In this document: one piece after another, positions 7,206 through 15,077 of the stretch
Numbering within the stretch: the first letter of the stretch is position 1
How the letters are laid out: each line of letters starts with the position of its first letter
Origin: CBFGRU01 sp965651255
GTDB taxonomy: Bacteria > Planctomycetota > Phycisphaerae > Phycisphaerales > SM1A02
Assembly: GCA_965651255.1 (NCBI GenBank)
Contig: CBFGRU010000016.1
Span: 1 to 23,059 of the forward strand
Length of the DNA stretch: 23,059 nt
Direction of reading: 5' to 3'
Translations under genes and position numbers: made by a program
Notes under the pieces: generated by a model
Seen by the model: the letters and a program-made list of their open reading frames with translations, nothing else
The model's database searches: none
Told to the model about the DNA's origin: nothing

Positions 7206-8777
7206 ATGAGCGACCGCCTTCACGATCGTCCGCCGCACGACGAAGTCATTCCCATTCTCGATTTCGGCAGCCAGTACGCGCAGCTCATTGCCCGGCGTGT
7301 GCGCGAAGCCGGGGCGTTCAGCGTGCTGATGGCCCCGAACGCGCCATTGGAGCAGATCGCAGCGCTGAACCCGAAGGGCATCATTCTCTCTGGCGGCCCC
7401 TCGAGCGTGAAGGAGGTCGGTGCGCCGCGGTGCGACCCCGGGCTGCTGGATCTGGGTGTGCCGGTCCTGGGCATTTGTTACGGCATGCAACTGGCCTGCC
7501 AGATGCTCGGCAGCAACGTGGACAAGGCGAAGGCGCGGGAGTACGGCCACGCGCGGCTGGAGATTCGCGATCGGACCGACCTCTTCGCCGGCATTCCCGC
7601 CAACACCAGCGTGTGGATGAGTCACGGCGACCAGGTGCTGGACCTGGAAGATTCGTTCGACACACTCGCCACCACGCCGACCTGTCCATTCGCGGCGGTG
7701 CGCCACAAGTCCCGGCCGATCTATGGCGTGCAGTTTCACCCAGAAGTCACACACACGCCGCATGGTGTGGATCTGCTGCGGAACTTCCTGTACGAAATCT
7801 GCGGCTGCCGCGGCACGTGGCGCATGAGCGACTTCATGCAGACCGAATGCGACCGCATCCGCGAAGTCGTGCGCGATGATCGGGTGATCTGCGGTCTTTC
7901 GGGCGGGGTGGATTCATCGGTCGTCGCGGCGCTCTTAGCCAAGGCGATCGGTGAGCAGTTGACGTGCATCTTCGTTGACAATGGTCTGTTGCGGAAGAAC
8001 GAGCGGGATCTCGTTGAAGCGACGTTCCGCGATCATTTTGACATTGACCTGCGCGTGGTGGATGCATCCAGGGAGTTTCTGGGCGATCTGGCGGGCATCA
8101 TCGACCCGCAGGAAAAACGCCGGCGGATCGGCCATCGGTTCATCGATGTGTTCAAGGAGGCGGCGAAGGGAGTTGAAGGGGGCGTCAAGTATCTGGCGCA
8201 AGGGACGCTGTACCCCGATGTGATCGAGTCCGGCCACGGCTACGCGGGCACAGCGGCGAACATCAAACTGCATCACAACGTGGGGGGGCTGCCCGAAGAC
8301 CTGGGCTTTGAACTGATCGAACCGTTGCGCGATCTTTTCAAGGATGAAGTGCGCAAACTCGGCGAGGTGCTCGGCCTTCCTTCGCACATCGTCTGGCGTC
8401 ATCCGTTCCCCGGGCCGGGGCTGGCGGTACGAGTGCTGGGCGAAGTCACCGAAGAGAAGCTGGCGATCGTGCGCGATTGCGATGAGATTCTGCTGGAAGA
8501 GATCGTCGCGAACAACCTGTACCGCTCGACGAACCAGGTGTTTGCAGTGCTGCTGCCGATCCGCAGCGTGGGGGTAATGGGCGATGGGCGGACGTACGAC
8601 CATGTGGTGGCGGTGCGGGCGGTGGAAACGCAGGACTTCATGACGGCGGACTGGGCGCGCATTCGGTTCGATGTGCTCGCGCGAATTTCCAACCGCATCA
8701 TCAACGAAGTGCAGGGCGTCAACCGCGTGGTGTACGACATTTCATCCAAGCCGCCCGCCACGATCGAGTGGGAATAG
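7206..8777 (+). CDS. guaA: GMP synthase (glutamine-hydrolysing)
   Basis: GuaA converts XMP to GMP using ATP and ammonia from glutamine, the last step of de novo guanine nucleotide synthesis, in the cytosol. The class I glutamine amidotransferase domain (about residues 14-200) has its nucleophile C91 in GICYGMQ and the H178/E180 pair in QFHPE. The ATP pyrophosphatase domain follows with the P-loop SGGVDSS (232-238). The dimerisation domain ends in the characteristic PPATIEWE. The 523-residue length from 7206 matches the family (E. coli 525). The frame stays open to an ATG at 7131, but those extra 25 residues are not like the family and would lie over the promoter. No strong SD precedes 7206. 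The gene stands alone rather than next to guaB. Confidence 0.97.
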   Translation: MSDRLHDRPPHDEVIPILDFGSQYAQLIARRVREAGAFSVLMAPNAPLEQIAALNPKGIILSGGPSSVKEVGAPRCDPGLLDLGVPVLGICYGMQLACQMLGSNVDKAKAREYGHARLEIRDRTDLFAGIPANTSVWMSHGDQVLDLEDSFDTLATTPTCPFAAVRHKSRPIYGVQFHPEVTHTPHGVDLLRNFLYEICGCRGTWRMSDFMQTECDRIREVVRDDRVICGLSGGVDSSVVAALLAKAIGEQLTCIFVDNGLLRKNERDLVEATFRDHFDIDLRVVDASREFLGDLAGIIDPQEKRRRIGHRFIDVFKEAAKGVEGGVKYLAQGTLYPDVIESGHGYAGTAANIKLHHNVGGLPEDLGFELIEPLRDLFKDEVRKLGEVLGLPSHIVWRHPFPGPGLAVRVLGEVTEEKLAIVRDCDEILLEEIVANNLYRSTNQVFAVLLPIRSVGVMGDGRTYDHVVAVRAVETQDFMTADWARIRFDVLARISNRIINEVQGVNRVVYDISSKPPATIEWE

Positions 8778-8821
8778 AATTTGCTGGCTTGATGGAACTT
8801 CAGGTCGAATAATGGGATGTC

Positions 8822-9031
8822 ATGTCCGAAATTCATACAACGAACATCTCACTGTCCACGGACTTGGTCCGCGAACTTCAAGCACAAGCATGTCAGGCGG
8901 GCATGTCGTTGGAGTCGTATCTTGCGCTGATGGCCCGGTCAACGCGACATGGGCATGATGCCGAATTCCTCAACGCAGCGAGGCATCTGTTCAGCAAGTT
9001 TCCAAATGCATTGCGGAGACTTGCTGAGTGA
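8822..9031 (+). CDS. Putative antitoxin of a Doc-type toxin-antitoxin pair
   Basis: This 69-residue protein begins with a short beta-type stretch (TTNISLS, residues 6-12), then two probable helices (STDLVRELQAQACQAG and SLESYLALMARS). That arrangement is like a ribbon-helix-helix DNA-binding domain. The C-terminal half, rich in Phe, Leu and Arg, would be the part that contacts the toxin. Its stop codon overlaps the GTG start of the downstream Doc gene by 4 bases, the arrangement typical of type II toxin-antitoxin operons. It would neutralise the toxin and probably repress its own operon. It begins 44 bases after guaA and has no strong SD. It does not resemble Phd by eye. The antitoxin role rests mainly on context. 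Confidence 0.72.
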   Translation: MSEIHTTNISLSTDLVRELQAQACQAGMSLESYLALMARSTRHGHDAEFLNAARHLFSKFPNALRRLAE

Positions 9032-9708
9032 TTCGCGGAGTGTTATCAAAATCACCTCGGTTCATCACCATTGATGAAGCCGAAACGCTCCACCTGACTT
9101 CAATCAAACAATACGGCGGACTTGCCGGGATTCGAGATCAAGGGCTGCTTGAATCTGCGCTCGCGATGCCTCGACAGGGCTTGGGTGGTGAGTTCAACCA
9201 CGAATACCCCTTCGAGATGGCCGCCGCTTACATGTTCCACATTTGCAGGAATCACCCATTTGTTGATGGAAACAAGCGAACGTCGCTTGCATGTTGTGTC
9301 GTATTCCTGCGTATGAATGGCTGGACCTTAACCGCTTCTGAAGATGACATTGCAGATAGGGTTGTTTCTGTTGCCGAGGGAAAGTTAGACAAAGGGGAGC
9401 TCGCCGCGTGGATTGAAAGAAATGTTCAGGCGAGACCTTCCATTGAACTGCGGGATTTTTTTCAACGGGTTGATTACGGCACACTGGCTTCGATGTTTGG
9501 TTCGATCGCCGCGGGTCCGATTCATGAACGTGCGGCCACCATTCATGAAGCCGGCAAGGCAGTCAGGATTATTGAGCAGGCCAATCTGGGGGCACTCTCG
9601 GCTGACCATTCAGGCGATACCGAATCAGCACAGATCCTGAGGCACCATGCGATGTTGTTGACGGCGCTCGTTCGTGTTGCAGAAGAGTTGGGTTACGACT
9701 GGCACTGA
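9028..9708 (+). CDS. Death-on-curing (Doc/Fic) family toxin with a C-terminal extension
   Basis: Doc toxins are Fic-fold kinases; the P1 phage member phosphorylates elongation factor Tu and stops translation. The catalytic motif is H76-PFVDGNKRT-85, matching the family pattern HxFx[DN]xNKRT, and a typical upstream block GIRDQGLLESALAMP (about 34-48) is present. The Doc domain covers about residues 10-134. About 90 further residues (135-226) follow, ending in a helical stretch; the usual Doc is about 125-130 residues, so this extension is unusual. A GTG start overlaps the antitoxin stop as GTGA. GC content is lower than in guaA and dnaA, consistent with a mobile origin. The nearest alternative is a Fic AMPylase, but NKR instead of NGR favours Doc. 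Confidence 0.88.
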   Translation: MIRGVLSKSPRFITIDEAETLHLTSIKQYGGLAGIRDQGLLESALAMPRQGLGGEFNHEYPFEMAAAYMFHICRNHPFVDGNKRTSLACCVVFLRMNGWTLTASEDDIADRVVSVAEGKLDKGELAAWIERNVQARPSIELRDFFQRVDYGTLASMFGSIAAGPIHERAATIHEAGKAVRIIEQANLGALSADHSGDTESAQILRHHAMLLTALVRVAEELGYDWH

Positions 9709-9768
9709 CCCAGCGCTGAGCAATCAGAGAATGCGGGGAGTCCTTGTTACGGATTCGAGCGATTGCAA

Positions 9769-10110
9769 TCAGCCGCCCATCGCGTTCGCGATGGCGTTGC
9801 CGAGCAGAGTTGAGCTGATGGCATTGACAGCAGCCATGACGCCAGCGACGGGGATGGCCTTGATCTCCCATTGATCGACATCTCGGCTGCGCAGCACGAC
9901 CGCACTGAACGCGTACATGTTCATGATGCCCAGCAGAAAGAACGTCCAGCGGATCGTGATGCTTTCCCAGTTCATGCGCGGAAGGCCACCATGTTCCGCT
10001 GCGGCGGTGATCAGCACCGCGATGCATGGCGAAATGGCCCAGAGCACAGTCTGCCAGGCATTGGGGCGCCAGCGCGGGAGCGGGTCGGGAACGGGGCCGT
10101 GTTCATTCAT
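9769..10110 (-). CDS. Small membrane protein downstream of the aminotransferase gene
   Basis: The 113-residue product has a polar, Pro-rich N-terminus (residues 1-18) and three probable membrane segments, at about 19-39, 52-75 and 85-110. It ends in an Ala/Asn-rich segment, NAIANAMGG. No family is recognised. It starts 33 bases after the DegT/DnrJ-type aminotransferase gene on the same strand, so it is probably the last gene of the operon that begins at 12918. It converges on the Doc gene with a 60-base gap in which I see no clear terminator. A polytopic accessory role in envelope glycan work would be guessing from its neighbour. Confidence 0.7.
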   Translation of the reverse strand: MNEHGPVPDPLPRWRPNAWQTVLWAISPCIAVLITAAAEHGGLPRMNWESITIRWTFFLLGIMNMYAFSAVVLRSRDVDQWEIKAIPVAGVMAAVNAISSTLLGNAIANAMGG

Positions 10111-10143
10111 CGGGGCGTCTTCACTTCCGGTCGCGCAGGTGAG

Positions 10144-11307
10144 TCAGGTGCGAGAGAACGTCACGCGCTGCAGCATGAGTTCCAGCGTCTGGCAGACGAG
10201 GTCTACTTCGTAGTCGGTCATCGCGTTGTAGAACGGCAGCGCGATCGTGCGCTGGCTCATGGTTTCCGCCATCGGAAAGTCACCGGGCTTGTAGCCGAAC
10301 GTCTTTCGGAAGTACGGCAGCAGCGGGATCGGAGGGAAGTAGTTGGCCGCGCCAATCTCGTGACGACGCAGGCCGGCGATGATTTCATCCCGATCCGCGC
10401 CGGAGAACTGATCATTCAGCCGCACGACATACACGAACCAACTCATGCGCGTTTCGCGCGGGATGGTCGGCAGCAGCAGATGCGGATTCATCACGAGCCG
10501 ACTGTTGTACTTCTCTGCCAGCAGGTGACGGGTATCGACAATCTCATCCAGCCGCTCCATCTGCGCGACGCCGAGTGCGGCCTGCAGTTCGCACATGCGG
10601 TAGTTGTACCCGACGCGCTCGTGCACGAGCCAGGAGCCGAGGCCGGGTCCCGATTCCCGGTTGTCGGCTGCGCGTCCCTGGTTGCGCAATGAGCGGCACA
10701 TGCCGGCGAGGGAATCGTCATCGGTGACGATGACGCCGCCTTCGCCGGTCGTCACCTGCTTGTTGGGGTAGAAGCTGAACACGCCCACCCGGCCGAACGA
10801 ACCGATCGGTCGATTGCGGATGGCCCCGCCGAGCCCTTCGCAGCAATCTTCGATCAGCGCGATTTCATGTCGGTTCGCCAGCGACTCAATCTCCGCCATG
10901 TACGCGGGGTTCCCGAAGACATCGACGGCGATGATCGCCTTGGTCTTGTCGGTAATGAGCGATTCGATTGTCTCGGGTTTGACGTTCAATGTTCCCGGAT
11001 CGCAATCAGCAAAGACGGGTTTCGCGCCGACATGCAAGATGCAGTTTGCGCTGGCGACAAAGCTGAACGCAGGGGTAATGACCTCATCGCCCGGCCCGAC
11101 GCCGAGCGCGAGCAGCGCCAATTGCAGCCCGCTTGTGCCGGAGTTGACCGCCACCCCGTGCGTTCGCGCGGCACGGAGGGCGACGAGGTCCTCGAACTCC
11201 GCCATGCGGGGTCCGAGCGCCAGTCGCCCGGAGCGCAGCGTGTCGGTGACGTAGCGGATTTCAAGGTCGGTAATGTCTGGTTGACTGAGCGGAATCGAGT
11301 TGGACAC
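10144..11307 (-). CDS. DegT/DnrJ/EryC1/StrS-family PLP aminotransferase
   Basis: This 387-residue protein is a sugar aminotransferase of the DegT/DnrJ/EryC1/StrS family. These pyridoxal-phosphate enzymes transaminate nucleotide-linked keto-sugars for polysaccharides, glycans or secondary metabolites. Visible landmarks are the SGTSGLQLAL phosphate-binding region (about 56-65), the PLP-contacting LIEDCCEGLGG (151-161) and the Schiff-base lysine K183 in FSFYPNKQVTTGEGG. A family-typical C-terminal part follows. Length matches the family. The exact sugar cannot be read from sequence, and no epimerase, dehydratase or glycosyltransferase lies nearby. Its neighbours are an exported helical-repeat protein 42 bases upstream and a membrane protein 33 bases downstream, which suggests a surface-related role. 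Confidence 0.95.
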   Translation of the reverse strand: MSNSIPLSQPDITDLEIRYVTDTLRSGRLALGPRMAEFEDLVALRAARTHGVAVNSGTSGLQLALLALGVGPGDEVITPAFSFVASANCILHVGAKPVFADCDPGTLNVKPETIESLITDKTKAIIAVDVFGNPAYMAEIESLANRHEIALIEDCCEGLGGAIRNRPIGSFGRVGVFSFYPNKQVTTGEGGVIVTDDDSLAGMCRSLRNQGRAADNRESGPGLGSWLVHERVGYNYRMCELQAALGVAQMERLDEIVDTRHLLAEKYNSRLVMNPHLLLPTIPRETRMSWFVYVVRLNDQFSGADRDEIIAGLRRHEIGAANYFPPIPLLPYFRKTFGYKPGDFPMAETMSQRTIALPFYNAMTDYEVDLVCQTLELMLQRVTFSRT

Positions 11308-11349
11308 GGTGCGTCCCTTGGGGTCAATCGTCAGTGCGCGGAAAATCGT

Positions 11350-12918
11350 TCAGGAATCGGCGAGCACGCGCGCCACCGCCTGTTCGCTTCGCTTGAGATG
11401 TCGTGCATACAGCCATGCTGCCTGCGCCTGGTGCCCGGGGCTGAGTCGGCCGCCGCCTTCACCAATCAGTCGAAGGGCGGCGATGTCTTCAGCGGACAAA
11501 GTCGATTGATGCCGGGCAAGCAGCAGCAGCGTCAGGGCATCCGCGCGCGACAGCCCGCGGCGCGGGACATCGCGCACGGCATCGCCCGCGGCGGGAGTTT
11601 CGACCCCCAGCAATCCGAGGAGAATCGCTTCCTGACGCAAGCCATCATCCGCTGCCCCCGCCAGTTGGCGGCGGACCGCATCGGGGTCAAGGCGAATCAA
11701 CTGTGCCACCGCACGAATCGCCAGCTCAATGCGTTCATCGCGTCGCGGGCCTTCGAGGTCGCAGCGGGTAATGACATGTTCATACAACCGCACACGCTCC
11801 GGTTCGGGCAGAAGCGATGCCAGTTCCAGCGTGCGGGAAGCGGTGGGCCAATGATCGAGGTCGATCAGTTCCATCATTGCGGCCAGCCGATTGACCCGGG
11901 AGTGCAGTGCAATCCCCAGTTCCGCGATCTGCCTTGGAAGTGAATCGTCTGATCGCACACGCTCGAAGTAGCGCGGCGGGATCGGGTGGCGATCCGCAAA
12001 CTCAAGGAGGAGTCGTCCGTACCGCACGCGCGCGGTCAAGGTGGGTTCCGGGCCGAGCATTCGCTCCCAGACCGCGAGCCCGCGTTGCGGGTCGAGGTAG
12101 AGCGCCGCGCCGGTTCCTGCCAGTGCAAGCGATGCATCAATAGATTCTTCGGTCAGGATCGACTCGATCCACCCGACGAGTCGGGTCAGGTTGTACCGCG
12201 CGAGATCCTCACAGGCCCACATCCGGACCTGCAATCGTCGTGTGTCGCTCAGGGCAGCCAGACGCGAGCGATATGCCTCGAATGCCTGCGGCCGCTCCAA
12301 TTGCATCAGCATGGCTGCCGCGAGACCGCTGATCGAAAGGTCATCGTGCGCGGCGAGCTTTTCGAGCACATCGACATCCGGCGTGATGCCGCGCTTCATC
12401 AGCTCCGCCATCAGCAGAACGCGCGGCGCATCCTGCAGGTCGTTCCACGCGATCATGGATTGCATTTGCTCGGCAGAGAGCAGTTCGCTTTCAATCGAGT
12501 GGCGGATGGCCAGGTACCGCGCGCGTTCATCGCCCAGGCGGGAGATCAGGAAGGGATCGACCTGAGGCGGATCGGACAGCTCCGCCAGGCCGAGAATGCC
12601 GTTGATCTGAATGACGGGATTTCCATTCCCCGCGAGATGATTGAACAGTGGTCTCAGATGCGGATCACGCAATTCCCGCAGCGCACGCAGCATGACCAGA
12701 TGCCTTCCATCGGGCTGCTGGACGGTGGCGCGTTCGAGTTCAGCCACGACGCGGTCCAACTCATCGCCGAATCCGCGGTCAAGTCCTTTGCGAGTGCTCT
12801 CGCGCATCAATGATGCGTGCGCGGTGTGCCGGGGTGCGACGCCCAGCAGCGCAATAGCGCCCGCCGCGGTACACACGCTGAGCGCGAACGACATTCTGAT
12901 TCGGCCGGTGGGGGGCAT
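11350..12918 (-). CDS. Exported helical-repeat (HEAT-like) protein
   Basis: The 522-residue product has an N-terminal signal peptide with a hydrophobic core at about 10-28 and probable cleavage after TAHA35. The mature part is almost wholly Leu/Ala/Arg-rich amphipathic helices, including stretches such as ALRELRDPHLRPLF and NGILGLAELSDPP. This alternation is the texture of HEAT or TPR-type solenoids. No repeat unit is regular enough to count confidently by eye, and no catalytic motif is visible. It is likely a periplasmic scaffold. The ATG at 12918 has no SD but follows a TAGACT hexamer (minus strand, 12927-12932) by 8 bases, so the transcript may have almost no leader. An internal ATG at residue 9 is an alternative start. 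It heads the run of three genes ending at 9769. Confidence 0.8.
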   Translation of the reverse strand: MPPTGRIRMSFALSVCTAAGAIALLGVAPRHTAHASLMRESTRKGLDRGFGDELDRVVAELERATVQQPDGRHLVMLRALRELRDPHLRPLFNHLAGNGNPVIQINGILGLAELSDPPQVDPFLISRLGDERARYLAIRHSIESELLSAEQMQSMIAWNDLQDAPRVLLMAELMKRGITPDVDVLEKLAAHDDLSISGLAAAMLMQLERPQAFEAYRSRLAALSDTRRLQVRMWACEDLARYNLTRLVGWIESILTEESIDASLALAGTGAALYLDPQRGLAVWERMLGPEPTLTARVRYGRLLLEFADRHPIPPRYFERVRSDDSLPRQIAELGIALHSRVNRLAAMMELIDLDHWPTASRTLELASLLPEPERVRLYEHVITRCDLEGPRRDERIELAIRAVAQLIRLDPDAVRRQLAGAADDGLRQEAILLGLLGVETPAAGDAVRDVPRRGLSRADALTLLLLARHQSTLSAEDIAALRLIGEGGGRLSPGHQAQAAWLYARHLKRSEQAVARVLADS

Positions 12919-13086
12919 GGCCGTGTAGTCTACCGCGCCGATTCCATCGCGACCGCGCAGAACTCGGGGAGATCAACGGGATCACTTTTTCGTGCCCGAT
13001 CGCCGTGCAAGACCCGGACGAACATGACCGCGTGTCCAGAGTGTCGCTTGCGGCTGATGGAGCACCGCTCGCTCATGGCGAGGCGG

Positions 13087-14631
13087 TCAGTGTCCACCAC
13101 GAAGCAGATCGTGCCGCAGTTGATCCACGAGTTCACGGAGTGAGATTGCGCCGGTCTGCGGGTCAATCTCCACGGATTCACCCCGTTCAAGCTGTTCAGC
13201 CAGTCGCCGGCCCGCGGTGAGAACGGTGGAATGATTACGTCGACCGACCGCTCGCGCAATTTCCGGGTAACTGAGTGTGGTCATCTCCCGCGCCAGGTAC
13301 GACACGAGGCCGCGCGCCAGCACGATGCGCCGATGTCGACTGGAGGCAAGCAACTCGGACTTTTCAACGCCGAGCCGCCGACAGACCACATCCAGGATGG
13401 TCGCGACGCGCAACGGTGTGCGAGAGGGCTGGCGATCCTGAAACAGCCGTTCGACGAGAACGACGCCGATTTCCGCATCGTTCCCGCCGCCGGCCGGGGA
13501 GAGGAGTCTGAGTGCTGCGAGTTTGGTCAGGGCGCCTTCGATTTCCCGCACGGACCCGACGCAATTCGTCACGAGCAGTTCAATTGCCGCATCGTTCAGG
13601 CGCAGTCCGCGCACATCCGCCATTCGCCGCACGATCGCGATGCGCGTCGCCCGGTCCGGACGAGCAATCTCAACGACCATTCCCTTGAGGAAGCGGCTGA
13701 CCAGTCGCTGACTGAACGATTCGATCTGCGAGGGATGCTCATCAGACGCCAGAACCACACGGGCGCCACTGAGGTCGATCGTGTCGAGCGTGTGCAGAAA
13801 CTCCGACTGCGTCTGCTGTTTGTTCGCAAGGAAGTGCACATCGTCAATCGCAAGCAGATCGACTTGGCGCAGGCGCTGTCTGAATTGGTCAATGGTGTTG
13901 CTGCGCACACTGGCGATGAACTCATTGGTGAACTGCTCACCGGTGGTATAGCGCACGATCGAGCCAGGGAACCGCTCGAGATAGCGGCGACAAATGCCCT
14001 GCTGCAGGTGCGTTTTGCCGACACCGCATTCACCGAAGAGAAAGAGCGCGGTCAGGGCGTGGGAATCGCGGTCCTCGGCGATGCGCTCGGCTGCGCCGAA
14101 GCCAAGGGCATTGCTCGGACCGACGACGAACTCTTCCAAACGATACCGCAGCGGAAGCGACGGTCCGCCGCCGCGGTTCGGCCGGCCGGCGCCGACCGTG
14201 GGTCCGCCTCCCCGGCGATTGCCGTGGCCACCCGCTGCGGTCGGGGGCGCGGGGCTGCTGCGCTCGTGGGGCGACCGAGCCGGGAGCGCAGTGGATGAAC
14301 TCTCACGGCCTGATTCCGGCGCGAGATGCGGCGCGAAGCGCACTTCAACCGCGGATTCATCACCCATGACTTCCCGGACAACGCCTTCCAGCGCTTCGCT
14401 GTAATTCCGCGTAATCCAGTCGGCTGCGACGGCGCTTCCGGTACAGACTTCGAGGTGATTGGCTCGCACGTGCAGTTCGGTTGAATGACCGAACCACATG
14501 TCAAACTCACGGGCGCCGATGCGTTCCACCAGTCGCCCGGCGACGGTCCGCTCGAGTGGTTCACCCGCACCCCGCTCATCGTGTCGGGCATGCATGGGGC
14601 GGGGTTGCGCAACACCTCGAACGTTGGTCAT
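13087..14631 (-). CDS. dnaA: Chromosomal replication initiator protein DnaA
   Basis: DnaA binds 9-base DnaA boxes at oriC, opens the duplex and recruits the helicase. In this 514-residue protein, domain I spans about residues 24-100, with the REFDMWF segment. A Gly/Pro/Ser-rich linker (about 104-160) follows. The AAA+ domain III has Walker A GECGVGKT (200-207), Walker B LLAIDDVHF (about 259-267) and the VREIEGAL sensor region. Domain IV carries the DNA-binding signature SYPEIARAVGRRNHSTV near the C-terminus. The frame is open to 14826, but 14631 is chosen because GGAGGAG (minus strand, 14636-14642) precedes it at SD distance and domain I is complete. It is not next to dnaN, recF, gyrB or rpmH in this window, an unusual isolated position. 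Confidence 0.97.
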   Translation of the reverse strand: MTNVRGVAQPRPMHARHDERGAGEPLERTVAGRLVERIGAREFDMWFGHSTELHVRANHLEVCTGSAVAADWITRNYSEALEGVVREVMGDESAVEVRFAPHLAPESGRESSSTALPARSPHERSSPAPPTAAGGHGNRRGGGPTVGAGRPNRGGGPSLPLRYRLEEFVVGPSNALGFGAAERIAEDRDSHALTALFLFGECGVGKTHLQQGICRRYLERFPGSIVRYTTGEQFTNEFIASVRSNTIDQFRQRLRQVDLLAIDDVHFLANKQQTQSEFLHTLDTIDLSGARVVLASDEHPSQIESFSQRLVSRFLKGMVVEIARPDRATRIAIVRRMADVRGLRLNDAAIELLVTNCVGSVREIEGALTKLAALRLLSPAGGGNDAEIGVVLVERLFQDRQPSRTPLRVATILDVVCRRLGVEKSELLASSRHRRIVLARGLVSYLAREMTTLSYPEIARAVGRRNHSTVLTAGRRLAEQLERGESVEIDPQTGAISLRELVDQLRHDLLRGGH

Positions 14632-14984
14632 GAGTCTCCTCCCTCTCCGAATCGCCGGGCGCAGGGATCGCGCTCCGGGGCTCCGGCTGACCATGTGCAT
14701 CTTCGTGAAATGAAGGAGATTCCGTTCCACTGCCCGCCTCGATCGTGACCCCCCACGCGCGAAGGCGGCGGTCCCGATCCGTTCGTGTTCGCGACCAAGC
14801 GGCCTGGCGCGAAAACGATTCAGCAATCCTCAGCGGTGCGAATCCTGTACACCGCCGGTCGGGTTCGCTCTTCCATGAACGACGCCACGAGGGTATCCGA
14901 GAACCGTCGGAGGACAACCGGCAAAGTGTGCGATGCGCGCGATCTCAACAACGGAGTGCCCAATCCTTGCGGACTTCCGTGCTG
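14632..14984 (-). other. Long leader region upstream of dnaA
   Basis: This stretch holds the strong dnaA SD (14636-14642) and otherwise no convincing gene; ORFs crossing it on either strand are Arg/Ser-rich shadows. A weak promoter candidate reads TTGTCC and TACCCT about 16 bases apart on the minus strand near 14892-14919. It is a possible site of dnaA regulation, but I can support no more than that. Confidence 0.35.
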
Positions 14985-15016
14985 AAAAAAAAGTTCTCCA
15001 CCGGTTGCGCCGGTGG
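14985..15016 (-). terminator. Terminator-like hairpin with T8 tract after the GNAT gene
   Basis: On the minus strand, CCACCGG (15010-15016), a 5-base loop, and CCGGTGG (14998-15004) form a perfect 7-bp GC-rich stem. Five bases later comes a run of eight T (14985-14992). It lies about 60 bases beyond the stop of the GNAT gene at 15078, so it fits a Rho-independent terminator, although the spacer before the T-run is longer than usual. The A/T-rich tract could also be part of an origin region. Confidence 0.5.
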
Positions 15017-15028
15017 GTGTCGATCGAC

Positions 15029-15037
15029 TGTGGACAA
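15029..15037. promoter_or_regulatory. Candidate DnaA box TGTGGACAA
   Basis: TGTGGACAA is the complement of TTGTCCACA, a DnaA-box form common in high-GC bacteria and one base from the classical TTATCCACA. It lies about 400 bases upstream of dnaA. Weaker two-mismatch relatives occur at 14909-14917 and 14994-15002. A single good box is suggestive of DnaA autoregulation or an origin, but not proof. Confidence 0.45.
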
Positions 15038-15077
15038 ACCACGCGCAATCTTCACGAGACGCAGCGTACCGCTTGAT

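Noticed and set aside
12930..13143. Short plus- and minus-strand ORFs between dnaA and the exported helical-repeat gene, one containing a CxxC motif
   Set aside because: The 39-residue CPEC-containing frame at about 13024-13143 overlaps the end of dnaA and has no family resemblance; a chance open frame.
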